Shown here: in pieces, positions 26,564 through 35,033 of the stretch
Numbering within the stretch: position 1 is the stretch's first letter
How the letters are laid out: every line of letters starts with the position of its first letter
Origin: Gluconacetobacter johannae
GTDB lineage: Bacteria > Pseudomonadota > Alphaproteobacteria > Acetobacterales > Acetobacteraceae
DNA: 50,512 nt
NCBI RefSeq assembly: GCF_014174305.1
Contig: NZ_JABEQH010000024.1
Coordinates: 1-50,512, forward strand
Direction of reading: 5' to 3'
The notes under the pieces: generated by a model
Databases searched by the model: none
Told to the model about the DNA's origin: nothing
The model's input: only the letters and a program-made list of their open reading frames with translations
Program-made: the position numbers and the translations under genes

Positions 26564-27511
26564 TCACGTATTCTTGGGATCTATGCTGCGGAAGCCATAG
26601 GTCCTGTACTCGGTCGAAAGGCGGTTGCCATCCACATGGACGACCATATATCCCTCGGGTGTTCCCAGATGCGTGCCGTGCCACCAGTTGCCGCTCACCG
26701 CGCCTCCGGTAATGAAGGGAATGCCGCCGTGCTCCACCCGCTCCAGAACATGCGTATGACCCTGGAAGACCGCCAGCACATTATGTGAGGCGATGAGCTG
26801 CAGGATTTCGCGCGTGTTGACCGTGCTCAACGCCTGATGCTTGAAGAGAGAGGGACTTTCATCGGCGTAGGTGTAGAAGGCCGTCACGATCGGAATATGC
26901 GTCGATATGATGAGCGGCGTTCCGGGTAGGACGGTCGAGAGATAGGCCCTGAGCCAGGCGAACTGTTCCGCGCTGATCCGTCCCTCATAATCCCGGTCAG
27001 GGGTGATGGTGACCGAGTCGAGAACAATGAAATGCACCCCTTTGTGAACGAAGGCATAATACGTCTCACCAAAGGCCTTGCGGAAATAGTTCTTGCCGAA
27101 CTCGGGATCGCCCGTCGAGCAACCGCTGCTGGCATAGACACCGAAGCAATCGTGATTGCCGACCGTGTGATAGACCTTCTTGCCAAGCATCTGCTCGGTC
27201 ATCTCATACAGGTCGAGGAGCTTTCCAGCCCTTTCATGCGAGACGTCCATGGCGTCAAAGACATGGTCGCCCCCTTGAAGGACAAAATCGGCTACCTCAC
27301 CCGCCGCCTGCCGGAAGCACATCCTGCAGCCATGCTGTGCATCGAGCTCGGGCTGCAAGTGCGTATCTGTGATGAAAAGAAACGAAAAATTCTCACGCTT
27401 CTCCGTATCTGCGCCACCTGCGAATGCAGGCAACGTTCCCAGCAATGACGTTCCGAGCGCGGCCGAAGCCGAGATCAATGCGTCGCGCCTGCGAATGATC
27501 GTATTTCCCAT
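26564..27511 (-). CDS. Tat-exported calcineurin-like metallophosphoesterase
   Basis: The 315-residue protein has a twin-arginine signal (TIIRRRDALISASAALGTSL). The metallophosphoesterase motifs appear in order: FLFITDTHLQPE (D-x-H), VLQGGDHVFD (GD-x-x), VYHTVGNHDCFG (GNHD), LIISTHIPIV and FQGHTHVLERV (GH-x-H). These residues bind the two metals. ATG at 27511 has GAAGGATC upstream. It lies 38 bp after the FecA-type receptor gene on the same strand, so it probably dephosphorylates a substrate imported or sensed by that receptor. Phosphodiester, nucleotide or phosphosugar specificity cannot be told. Confidence 0.87.
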   Translation of the reverse strand: MGNTIIRRRDALISASAALGTSLLGTLPAFAGGADTEKRENFSFLFITDTHLQPELDAQHGCRMCFRQAAGEVADFVLQGGDHVFDAMDVSHERAGKLLDLYEMTEQMLGKKVYHTVGNHDCFGVYASSGCSTGDPEFGKNYFRKAFGETYYAFVHKGVHFIVLDSVTITPDRDYEGRISAEQFAWLRAYLSTVLPGTPLIISTHIPIVTAFYTYADESPSLFKHQALSTVNTREILQLIASHNVLAVFQGHTHVLERVEHGGIPFITGGAVSGNWWHGTHLGTPEGYMVVHVDGNRLSTEYRTYGFRSIDPKNT

Positions 27512-27549
27512 GTCAGATCCTTCCGGAAACATAAGGCAGCTTCGGACGA

Positions 27550-30090
27550 CTAGAAGAAATGCTTGCTGAGTGTGAAGAAGACCTGCCGGGGAGGGGCGCC
27601 CTGCAACGTCTGGTAGGTCCCGGCCGGGTCGGAATTGACAAACCCCGTCGTGCCGACGCTCGAGATATAGCGCTTGTCGAAAAGGTTTACGACGTTTACC
27701 TGCGCCTCCAGGTTATTCAACCAGCCCTGACGGTGGAAACGGTATCCGGCGGCGAGGTTGAAGATGACTCTCCCTTTGATGGGCGAATCATTGAGGTAGG
27801 TATAGAAGCGGCGACTCTGATACTGCCCACTGACCTGCCCCCAGACCGTGCCGTCGTCGTAAGCCAGCTTTACATTGCCGATGTTGCGCGGCGCTGCCAC
27901 GACCTGCTTGCCTTTGATCGGCACGACGGCGGTACTTCCCGGCACGGCCACATTGTCATCGTAATGGGCATCGTTATACGACCAGGTCCCATACAACGAC
28001 CAATTGCGAGCGAAGCGCCAGTTTGCAGCACCTTCGACACCGCGCGAGGTTACTCCGCCGACGTTTTCAAGTACGTTCTGGTTTCCAACGATCACGGAAC
28101 TGATCGACGAGGCAAGCAGACGATTGGCAAAATTGACGTAATATCCGGTCAGCGAGAGCTGTAGCGCCGCATTGTGAAACCGGTAACCCACTTCTTCCGT
28201 GTTTGTCGTCTCCGGCTTCAAGGTCCCGCGCACGTAGTCGAAGCCTGCCTGCGTGGTCGAGAATGGCCCGGTCGACGCCGATGCGGTGTAGGCCGCCATG
28301 TTCCGCGTAAAATCGGCAAAGACTTCGTTATGGCTGTCGAACGTGTAGAGAGCGCCGGCCTGCGGGAGAAAGCCGTTGGACGCCGATATCGACGCGTTGA
28401 TCGGGTTTTTGCTTGAGACGGTGCGGGCCGAACTGTCGGAAACGAGAGATTTGAAGCCCGCGTTCAGACGCAATTTCGGCGTCACGCGCCAGGTATCACC
28501 AATATGGAACTGGTAGACCTTGGTGCGGAACACATATTGCCACTGCACGTCGAACGGATTTTCGTAGAATCTTTCGAAATTGCCGGGTTCGACACCCGCC
28601 TGAAGCGGGTAGAGCTTCGCCGCCTGACTGAACAGATTATGCTCGAACCAGAACCCCGCTTCGATGCGGTGACGACGAAACCTGTAAGCCAGACTCGTCG
28701 TGACACCCTCACGATGCATATTGTATTCGGTCGTGGACACAGAGAGTGGCGAGCCGCCGAACTGAGCGGGCGTGGGGTCATAGGGATCCGTCCACGTCCC
28801 GGGACCACGATCGTGATGTCCATACACCGTGGTCGCCCCGCTGAGACGGGATGAAATGTCGTAGTCCAGTCGACCGTACCCCAGCACGTCCTGCCTGACA
28901 CCGCCGCCCCGGTAATAGGTATCGTCCGCGGTCTGATAGGGGGCGGGAATGGGCGTTCCGTTCTGGACCGCCCGGGCGATATCCTCGGCCAGACCGTAAT
29001 TTCTGCTGATATCGTCGTGATTATAGCCAAATCGGCTAATCAGGGACTTCGACAGGTCAAGATAGTCGTCCTCTCGTCTGTCATCCAGGTCGAGATAGGT
29101 CGTCATCCTCACCGAACTTCCCAGCGGCTGGATATACTTGATGTTGAGCTGTTGCTGTTTTTGCTGGCCCCAACCCTTCCATTTGTCCGCGAACTGGTAA
29201 TCATAGCTGACGAATGCCTTGCCGCCACCCGGCAGAATGCCCGTGTTTACGCGAACAAAGGTCCGCCACATGTCCGAACTGCCGACTGAACCGGCAACGT
29301 CCACTCCATAGTGATCCGAGGGGTCGATCGAGGTGAACTGGATCGTTCCGCCCAGATTGCTGGTCGAGGCCGTACCCAGCGCACCGGCCCCCTGAGCCAG
29401 CGTGACGGGGCCGTTGTTCTCGTTTTCGAGCGCGCGCCCGATGCTCAGGCCGTTGTTGTTGCGATATTGCATATTGCCAAGGGGCACACCATCGAGCGTG
29501 TAGCCCAACTGATCCGTAATAAATCCGCGGACCGTTATCTGCTGGGCCCACTCATAGGCGCCCAGCGGGTCGGACGACTGGAAGTTCACGCCCGGCAACT
29601 CCGACAGTGTCGCCAAAGGTGACGTCCCTGGCACGGATTTACGCAACTCCGCCCGCGACAGGATCTGAACCTGGCGGGAATGTCCGGCGCCCAGCACGAT
29701 GACGCTCTCGGCGGCGCCGGCATCCGCCCGGCGTTGCCCCCCGCCCTTGTGGGGATTGCCGGCCGCATCGGGTGAATGTGCGGCGCTTTCGATCAAGATG
29801 GTTCCGTCAGGTTCATGCAGACTCTGCAACCCGGTACCGAGCAGCAATGCCGAGAGCGCCGCCTCGGGCTCCAGCACACCTTTTACCGGATGAGCAATCA
29901 CGCCATTGGCTGTATCCGCTTTCAATACGATCCTGACATTGGCCTGACGGCCATAGGCAAGAATCGCATCCGCAACAGGCTGACGTGGCAGATCGAACCC
30001 GATAGGACGGGCCTGCGCTGCGGAGAGAAACGGCAGGGAAGTGCCGAGACATGAACAGAGAACGAGGACCTGGCGATATGTCGGTTTCAC
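27550..30090 (-). CDS. FecA-type TonB-dependent receptor with signalling (STN) domain
   Basis: The 846-residue protein starts at GTG 30090 with AGGAAG upstream. After the signal (VLVLCSCLGTSLPFLSAAQA) comes an STN (secretin/TonB short N-terminal) domain at about residues 32-102 (FDLPRQPVADAILAYGRQAN, VRIVLKADTANGVIAHPVKG). The plug follows (VQILSRAELRKSVPGTSPL, ITVRGFITDQLGYTLDGVPL), then the barrel ending VFFTLSKHFF. The STN domain passes ligand binding to a FecR-type anti-sigma factor, and fecR- and fecI-like genes lie directly upstream. The receptor therefore should both import and signal. A ferric siderophore is the default ligand, but the downstream phosphoesterase raises other options. 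Confidence 0.92.
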   Translation of the reverse strand: MKPTYRQVLVLCSCLGTSLPFLSAAQARPIGFDLPRQPVADAILAYGRQANVRIVLKADTANGVIAHPVKGVLEPEAALSALLLGTGLQSLHEPDGTILIESAAHSPDAAGNPHKGGGQRRADAGAAESVIVLGAGHSRQVQILSRAELRKSVPGTSPLATLSELPGVNFQSSDPLGAYEWAQQITVRGFITDQLGYTLDGVPLGNMQYRNNNGLSIGRALENENNGPVTLAQGAGALGTASTSNLGGTIQFTSIDPSDHYGVDVAGSVGSSDMWRTFVRVNTGILPGGGKAFVSYDYQFADKWKGWGQQKQQQLNIKYIQPLGSSVRMTTYLDLDDRREDDYLDLSKSLISRFGYNHDDISRNYGLAEDIARAVQNGTPIPAPYQTADDTYYRGGGVRQDVLGYGRLDYDISSRLSGATTVYGHHDRGPGTWTDPYDPTPAQFGGSPLSVSTTEYNMHREGVTTSLAYRFRRHRIEAGFWFEHNLFSQAAKLYPLQAGVEPGNFERFYENPFDVQWQYVFRTKVYQFHIGDTWRVTPKLRLNAGFKSLVSDSSARTVSSKNPINASISASNGFLPQAGALYTFDSHNEVFADFTRNMAAYTASASTGPFSTTQAGFDYVRGTLKPETTNTEEVGYRFHNAALQLSLTGYYVNFANRLLASSISSVIVGNQNVLENVGGVTSRGVEGAANWRFARNWSLYGTWSYNDAHYDDNVAVPGSTAVVPIKGKQVVAAPRNIGNVKLAYDDGTVWGQVSGQYQSRRFYTYLNDSPIKGRVIFNLAAGYRFHRQGWLNNLEAQVNVVNLFDKRYISSVGTTGFVNSDPAGTYQTLQGAPPRQVFFTLSKHFF

Positions 30091-30205
30091 GGCTATTCGC
30101 TTCCTGGCTGAATGAGCGTTTCAGCGGAAGGATGCGCGGAGAAACGGAATCCGCCACACCGGTCATCAGGAAGATTGTGAAAGATTTATGACACAGCTAA
30201 TGATT

Positions 30206-31189
30206 TCAAAATATGTCTATTTTGTCCGGTGATTCGACGTGCTCCGCCCCCAGGATCGAGCAGACCGCACGCACGAACGCCGACGGGTCGCTCAGGCGAA
30301 ACACCCCGACCAGACGTTGTGCGGACAACGCGGCGCCGTGCACGACGATGCGACGATGATTGTAGAGATTGAGAATTGCGACAGCCTCGGCCAATGTTTC
30401 CGTTCGCAATTCGAGTGTATCGCGGCTCCAGGCCGTCCGGCGATACATCTCATCGGCGGACAGCGTCCCTGACCGGGGCGGCATGCCGTCGCCCATACGC
30501 ATCCATTGACCCGTTCCGAGAGACCATACCTGCGATCCGGCATCGGCGCGCACCGCGCCGGCCAGGACAAGTATTTCGGTAACGCGGGCCGACTGCCGAA
30601 CCACCAAAGACGCGGCCGCGGGGAAAATCGACGTCTGCCCTGCCTTCATCATGGGCGCGTTCGATCGAACCGCAGTCCAGTCACCTCGAACCCGCCCGCA
30701 CAGCAGTCGTGTCTCAAGCGGACGCCCATCCGCCACGTATCCCATCAATAAGGTGTCGCGATCGAGGATAAGCCGTCCGCCAGCCATAGGCACTGGCTCG
30801 GAGGCCCCGACAGTGGTACGCCAGACATGTTCATGCCCCTGCGAACGGCCTGGCACGACCAGGGCAGCACACGCCGCGGCGGCGGCAAAGCGCATCACAT
30901 GCCGACGCCCTTGGGATAGGGGGGCGGTAGACATGATGGTGGGTGGTCGTGGCGTGTGAAGGGCGCGGGCGCGACCCAGCGACAGCCAGATTGCCTGCGC
31001 CCTGACGAACGCACCCCGATGCCGCGTGTCCGAAGCCAGCCACGCGTCAAGCGCTGCCTGCTCTTCCGCAGGCAGCGCCCCCCGATCGAGGCGCGCGACC
31101 CAATCGAACGCAATATCGTCCGGATTATCCGGGGCGATGGCGTCGCTGGATGGATCGGTGTCCCGCCTTCTCACGACCGGCCACCTCAT
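30206..31189 (-). CDS. FecR-family anti-sigma factor / sigma regulator
   Basis: The 327-residue protein has the N-terminal FecR cytoplasmic domain (AFDWVARLDRGALPAEEQAA, LDAWLASDTRHRGAFVRAQA). A membrane segment follows near residue 100 (MRFAAAAACAALVVPG), then the periplasmic FecR domain (GRLILDRDTLLMGYVADGRP and a C-terminal EAVAILNLYNHRRIVVHGAA). The start ATG at 31189 overlaps the sigma factor gene by 65 bases, unusually long for this pair. It links the STN domain of the receptor encoded next to the ECF sigma factor. Confidence 0.88.
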   Translation of the reverse strand: MRWPVVRRRDTDPSSDAIAPDNPDDIAFDWVARLDRGALPAEEQAALDAWLASDTRHRGAFVRAQAIWLSLGRARALHTPRPPTIMSTAPLSQGRRHVMRFAAAAACAALVVPGRSQGHEHVWRTTVGASEPVPMAGGRLILDRDTLLMGYVADGRPLETRLLCGRVRGDWTAVRSNAPMMKAGQTSIFPAAASLVVRQSARVTEILVLAGAVRADAGSQVWSLGTGQWMRMGDGMPPRSGTLSADEMYRRTAWSRDTLELRTETLAEAVAILNLYNHRRIVVHGAALSAQRLVGVFRLSDPSAFVRAVCSILGAEHVESPDKIDIF

Positions 31190-31706
31190 TTTGATCCGGC
31201 CCGCTCCGGCCGAACGCGCGTCCCAGCAGTCTCAGCGCGCGGGCAAGCTGCTTTTCCACCACGTTTTCTGAAACGCCCAAATGATGCGCGACCTGTTTCT
31301 GCGACCATCCTTCGACCCTCCTCAACACCAGGACTTCGCGGCATTTTGTCGGCAACTCCGCCATCGTCGCCTGGAGCCGCACCAGTTCCTGCCGGGCGCC
31401 GACGATCTCCTCGACCGACGGTGCATCTTCCATGATGCTTTGGGTGTCGAAATCCGCCAGTGCGACAATCGAAATAATTTTGGCGCGGCGATAATGCTGC
31501 AGGACCAGGTTGCGCGCGACCGTGAAGAGATAGGCCCGCGGTGACTGGATATGTGCGACATCGGCGTCGATCAGGATCGCGTAGGTTTCCTGGACAATAT
31601 CGTCGACCTCGATGCCGGAGAGACCACGAAGCCACACGCGCAAATGAGGTTCGTGCGGGAGAATGTGCCTTACAATCCATTCCAGCCGATCCGCCTGCAC
31701 GACCAT
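31125..31706 (-). CDS. ECF RNA polymerase sigma factor, FecI type
   Basis: The protein of about 193 residues has sigma region 2 (GIEVDDIVQETYAILIDADV, SPRAYLFTVARNLVLQHYRR) and region 4 (LPTKCREVLVLRRVEGWSQ, QVAHHLGVSENVVEKQLARA). Two starts are close: ATG at 31706 has GAGGT nine bases upstream and is preferred; GTG at 31712 is only three bases from it. The C-terminal tail (QNEVAGREKAGHRSIQRRH) extends into the overlap with fecR. It should direct transcription of the downstream receptor gene when the receptor is occupied. Confidence 0.9.
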   Translation of the reverse strand: MVVQADRLEWIVRHILPHEPHLRVWLRGLSGIEVDDIVQETYAILIDADVAHIQSPRAYLFTVARNLVLQHYRRAKIISIVALADFDTQSIMEDAPSVEEIVGARQELVRLQATMAELPTKCREVLVLRRVEGWSQKQVAHHLGVSENVVEKQLARALRLLGRAFGRSGPDQNEVAGREKAGHRSIQRRHRPG

Positions 31707-31886
31707 GTCCACCGTACCTCAATGCCCATGCGATCCCGGCGGCGTGCGTAGCAGCTTCGCCGGCTCAAAAATGTGACATCTTGATGACGAGAGAGGATTC
31801 AGATCGCCTCTCGCTACGGGGGGCATCCCGGTTTGCCACGAGAAGCAAAGATTCCGATCGATCACCCCGCGACCTGCAGCCAAACG

Positions 31887-31921
31887 AAAAACCCCAGCCC
31901 GTTTCCGGACTGGGGTTTTTT
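31887..31921. terminator. Bidirectional intrinsic terminator
   Basis: AAAACCCCAG and CTGGGGTTTT form a ten-pair stem around CCCGTTTCCGGA. A-run and T-run flank both sides, so it can terminate transcription in both directions. Ten bases later lies TGGTCGCGGGG, the same layout as the terminator and tRNA-end repeat at 38402-38459. Confidence 0.8.
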
Positions 31922-31928
31922 GAAGCTG

Positions 31929-31939
31929 TGGTCGCGGGG
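31929..31939 (-). repeat. tRNA-3'-end-like word, possible displaced attachment site
   Basis: TGGTCGCGGGG differs by one base from TGGTTGCGGGG, the 3' end of the initiator tRNA at 50402. It follows a terminator by eight to ten bases, as a displaced tRNA 3' end would. At only eleven bases the match could be chance. Confidence 0.3.
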
Positions 31940-32211
31940 AGCCGCACACCACGAGCCCGGCGAAATGAGGCGAACAGGGATTCGCAAGCATCGTTGGTTA
32001 CGGGGTCCGGCCTTGAGCGGGCTGGGCCCAGCAGGGCTTTGCCTGGTACCGGTCGCAGCCCCTGTCCTCCTTCGGTGATCAGACCGCCGAAGCGCTCTTC
32101 GGGAGGACGTGCCGATGCCGTCCGGCGTGAGCGGGACCGGATTGCGACCGGCGGCTACGCGTGAGGTTACCGGACTGGTATTCAGGGCTCACTCGCCCTC
32201 GACAGGAAAAG

Positions 32212-32340
32212 GCTGCAGGCGAGACAGGACAGATCCCAGAACGTCTGATCCACGCAGATCTGGTGATCCTCGACGAGCTCGGATACCTGCCATTCGGCAC
32301 GTCTGGCGGCGCCCCGCCGTGGCATTCAACAATCTGGCGC
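32212..32340 (+). pseudogene. Remnant of IS21-family helper ATPase (istB)
   Basis: One frame reads ADLVILDELGYLPFGTSGG, which is the Walker B region of IstB (usual form FVILDELGYLPFxxxGG). The sequence before and after does not continue as IstB, and no Walker A or partner transposase is left. The fragment stops at the end of the sulfonate permease gene on the other strand, so an old IS21 insertion or deletion event borders that operon. Confidence 0.75.
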
Positions 32341-32343
32341 GCC

Positions 32344-33150
32344 CTAGTTGAGGGGAGCCCAGCGTGTGAGACGCCGTTCGACGACGGCCACGACGACAAA
32401 CAGAACAAGGGCAAGGAACGAACAGGCAAACACCGCGGCATAAAGCAGGGGTGAGCGAAAATTATAGGTCGCTTCGAGGATCATGGAACCCAACCCATAG
32501 GACGCGCCGATCCATTCACCAATAACCGCCCCGATCACACTGGCTGGGGCCGTGACTTTCAGAGCGGAAAATATGAAGGGCAAGGAGGATGGAACCCGGA
32601 CCTTCACCAGTGTCTCAATGTCGCTGGCGTATAATATTTTCATGAGTTCGATTGTTTGCGGACTGACCGACTTAAGACCTCGCACCGTATTCACCAGCAT
32701 GGGAAAGAAACAGACCAGGACAACAATGGCGATTCTGGGTGTGTACCCGGTTCCGAGGATCAAGACCAGAATGGGCGCGACGGCGAGGACCGGAATGGTA
32801 TGGACAACGACCGCAAGTGGATACACGCAACGCTCCGCCAGCGGATGATGCGTAAGCCAGATCGCCACGCAAACAGCAAGCCCGTTACCTAGTAAAAAAC
32901 CGGAAAGGGCTTCGATGCAGGTCGGCCACAGATTGGCCAGAAGCAGATGATGTTGGGATATCAGTTGTCCCGCAATGACCGCTGGAGCCGGCGCGACATA
33001 AGCTGGAATATGAAAGAAGAAAATCACGCACTGCCATAGGGCGAGAAGGCAGATCGCTGTCATGACAGGTGGAAACAGAAAATATATACCCTGCTTCACT
33101 CTCTGCCGCAGACGGGCCATGGATGCGCGTTCGGTTGCCATTTGCAACAT
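32344..33150 (-). CDS. ABC transporter permease (SsuC/TauC type)
   Basis: The protein of about 268 residues has six membrane segments. The EAA-type loop region lies around YASDIETLVKVRVPSSLPFI, with GAVIGEWIGASYGLGSMILE near the C-terminus, a block typical of aliphatic sulfonate, taurine and nitrate permeases. Two starts are possible. ATG at 33150 overlaps the ATPase stop as TGATG and has GGAG eight bases upstream, so it is preferred; ATG at 33156 adds two residues. It is the last gene of a four-gene operon. Confidence 0.88.
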   Translation of the reverse strand: MLQMATERASMARLRQRVKQGIYFLFPPVMTAICLLALWQCVIFFFHIPAYVAPAPAVIAGQLISQHHLLLANLWPTCIEALSGFLLGNGLAVCVAIWLTHHPLAERCVYPLAVVVHTIPVLAVAPILVLILGTGYTPRIAIVVLVCFFPMLVNTVRGLKSVSPQTIELMKILYASDIETLVKVRVPSSLPFIFSALKVTAPASVIGAVIGEWIGASYGLGSMILEATYNFRSPLLYAAVFACSFLALVLFVVVAVVERRLTRWAPLN

Positions 33151-33962
33151 CAGCATGTCTCCAGAAGCCGGCGGAGCATCGATACATACGCCATGAATGT
33201 CTGGGTTTCACAATCGTCGGCCGTGGCACGCCGGGGAAGATCGATATCGACAATCCGCTCGATTCGTCCAGGATTCGCCCGCAGGACCAGGACCCTCTCC
33301 CCGAGCCTGACAGCCTCGCTGATGCTGTGGGTCACGAAGATGATCGTCGCGCCGGTTTCCTGCCAGATCCGCAGCACTTCACCGTTCAGCTTGTCGCGCG
33401 TGATCTCATCGAGCGCACCGAACGGTTCATCCATGAGAATAATATCAGGCTTGCAGACCAATGCCCGGGCAATGGCCACCCGCTGTCGCATACCGCCAGA
33501 AAGCTCATGAGGCATGGCGTTCTGCCTGCCCTGCAAGCCCACGAGTTCGAGGAGCTCCACCGGGCTGTAATGGGCGGTCGTCCTGGGAGACGACGTACGG
33601 ATTTCGAGCGGAAGGCGTACATTCTCAAGCACCGATCGCCATGGCAGCAATGTCGGATCCTGGAAAACGAAGCCGATCTGCCGATTCCGCCTCGCCTCGG
33701 CCGGAGTCCCCCCAAGAATGCCGACGGTTCCCGCCTGTGGTTGAAGCAACCCCGCGATGACGCGCAAGAGCGTGGACTTTCCAGATCCCGACGGTCCGAT
33801 GATCGTCGTAAAGCTGGAAACAGGCAGAGAAAGCGAAATATCCTCCAATATGTTGGGACGTGAAATATCATCGGACATTCTGGCCGAAACATGCTCCAGC
33901 CTGACGGCGGACCCGCGGATGACAGTTCCATCAGATCGTAAGGACGGAAGAGGATGTGTCAT
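33150..33962 (-). CDS. ABC transporter ATP-binding protein (SsuB/TauB type)
   Basis: The 270-residue ATPase has Walker A GPSGSGKSTLLR, Q-loop FVFQDPTLLPW, signature LSGGMRQRVAIARALV, Walker B IILMDEPFGALDEIT and H-loop FVTHSISEAV. The LPWRSVLENV and MDEPFGALD wording is typical of the sulfonate/nitrate/taurine class. It overlaps the binding-protein gene by four bases and the permease gene by one, so all three are translationally coupled. Confidence 0.9.
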   Translation of the reverse strand: MTHPLPSLRSDGTVIRGSAVRLEHVSARMSDDISRPNILEDISLSLPVSSFTTIIGPSGSGKSTLLRVIAGLLQPQAGTVGILGGTPAEARRNRQIGFVFQDPTLLPWRSVLENVRLPLEIRTSSPRTTAHYSPVELLELVGLQGRQNAMPHELSGGMRQRVAIARALVCKPDIILMDEPFGALDEITRDKLNGEVLRIWQETGATIIFVTHSISEAVRLGERVLVLRANPGRIERIVDIDLPRRATADDCETQTFMAYVSMLRRLLETC

Positions 33963-34999
33963 CCGATTTTTGGCCGCTGATCTGCTGTGGCATTCAGCAT
34001 GGATAACGTCATGACATCGTCGACGGTCGGTACGTCCTGACCCGAAAATTGTCCGATGGAGTCAAACAGGCGAATTTGATCCGCCCACGTATCCTTCCTC
34101 ATGGTCCCCCAGCCTTCCATTTTCGTTTGCTCATCGAACACGAACGACAGGGCGGCACGCAGCGCAAGCAATTCACCGTTCCGATCCAGCATTGGATAGG
34201 ATCTTACGAGGATATCAACGGCCTGTTCCGGATTACCCCTGGCATATGCCCAGCCCCGAGCCGTTCCCCGCAGGAATGCCGCGATCACCTCGGGTCTTTC
34301 CTGCAACATGGTATCGGTCGTGTAATACGGATTGGCGTAAAGCTGTACGCCAGAATCCCATAGGGACAGGGCGACCCGATCCGGTCCCAGAGGCTTGAGT
34401 TTGGTCGCATCGGTCGCCCAGGCGCTGATGGCATCAACCTGACCGTTGAAAAGCGGAGCGATATCTCCCCCCAGGGCAACGATCTGCACCTCATCTTCGG
34501 CGATGCCGTTTTTGCTCATCACGGCCTGTACCAGATTGAATCCGGGCCGGGCAATGCCGATGCGTTTGCCCCGCATATCCTGTGGGGTGCGAATCGGATT
34601 GTCCGGCAGGGAATAAAACGTCAGCGGATGACGCTGAAAGCCCGCCGCGATACATTTAAGGGGGATATCGCCCGCGCGTGCCGCCATAAGCGTGGGACTC
34701 GACGAGAGAAGCCCCAGCGTGGCATAGCCCGAAGCGACGCTGGCAACGCCGGTATTGTGAGGACCACCCAAGGCGATACTGAATCGAATCCCTTCATCCT
34801 CATAATATCCGAGATCCCGAGCAACCACTTCCCCCAATATCCGACTATTCGCGATCCAGTCGAACTGTTCCACGACGCTCGTCATCGTCGTAGAAACCGG
34901 TGTCGCGGCATCGGCCATACCGGCACCAAACGCCAGAGATCCAGTTCCGATTCCGGCGATCTTCAGAAATACGCGTCTTTCCATCGCAAGATCGTCCAT
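33959..34999 (-). CDS. ABC transporter substrate-binding protein (SsuA/TauA/NMT1-like)
   Basis: The 346-residue protein has a Tat-like signal (MERRVFLKIAGIGTGSLAFG). A type II periplasmic binding fold follows with RDLGYYEDEGIRFSIALGGP, GIARPGFNLVQAVMSKNGI and ALGGDIAPLFNGQVDAISAW. These match proteins that bind sulfonates, nitrate or thiamine precursors. The start could be ATG 34999 or ATG 34984 (MERR). With a TauD-type dioxygenase gene directly upstream, an organosulfonate or similar sulfur compound is the likeliest substrate. Confidence 0.86.
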   Translation of the reverse strand: MDDLAMERRVFLKIAGIGTGSLAFGAGMADAATPVSTTMTSVVEQFDWIANSRILGEVVARDLGYYEDEGIRFSIALGGPHNTGVASVASGYATLGLLSSSPTLMAARAGDIPLKCIAAGFQRHPLTFYSLPDNPIRTPQDMRGKRIGIARPGFNLVQAVMSKNGIAEDEVQIVALGGDIAPLFNGQVDAISAWATDATKLKPLGPDRVALSLWDSGVQLYANPYYTTDTMLQERPEVIAAFLRGTARGWAYARGNPEQAVDILVRSYPMLDRNGELLALRAALSFVFDEQTKMEGWGTMRKDTWADQIRLFDSIGQFSGQDVPTVDDVMTLSMLNATADQRPKIG

Positions 35000-35033
35000 G
35001 CGCTCTCCTCTCGGCAGGAACAGGGAAGAGTCC

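Larger units (their letters stand above)
31713..32211. other. Intergenic stretch with terminator and mobile-element debris
   Basis: No intact gene is seen between the fecI start and the istB remnant. The stretch holds the fecI promoter area, a bidirectional terminator at 31887-31921, a tRNA-3'-end-like word at 31929-31939 and about 270 bases of degraded sequence leading into the IS21 remnant. It marks the change from ordinary chromosome to patchwork DNA. Confidence 0.5.
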
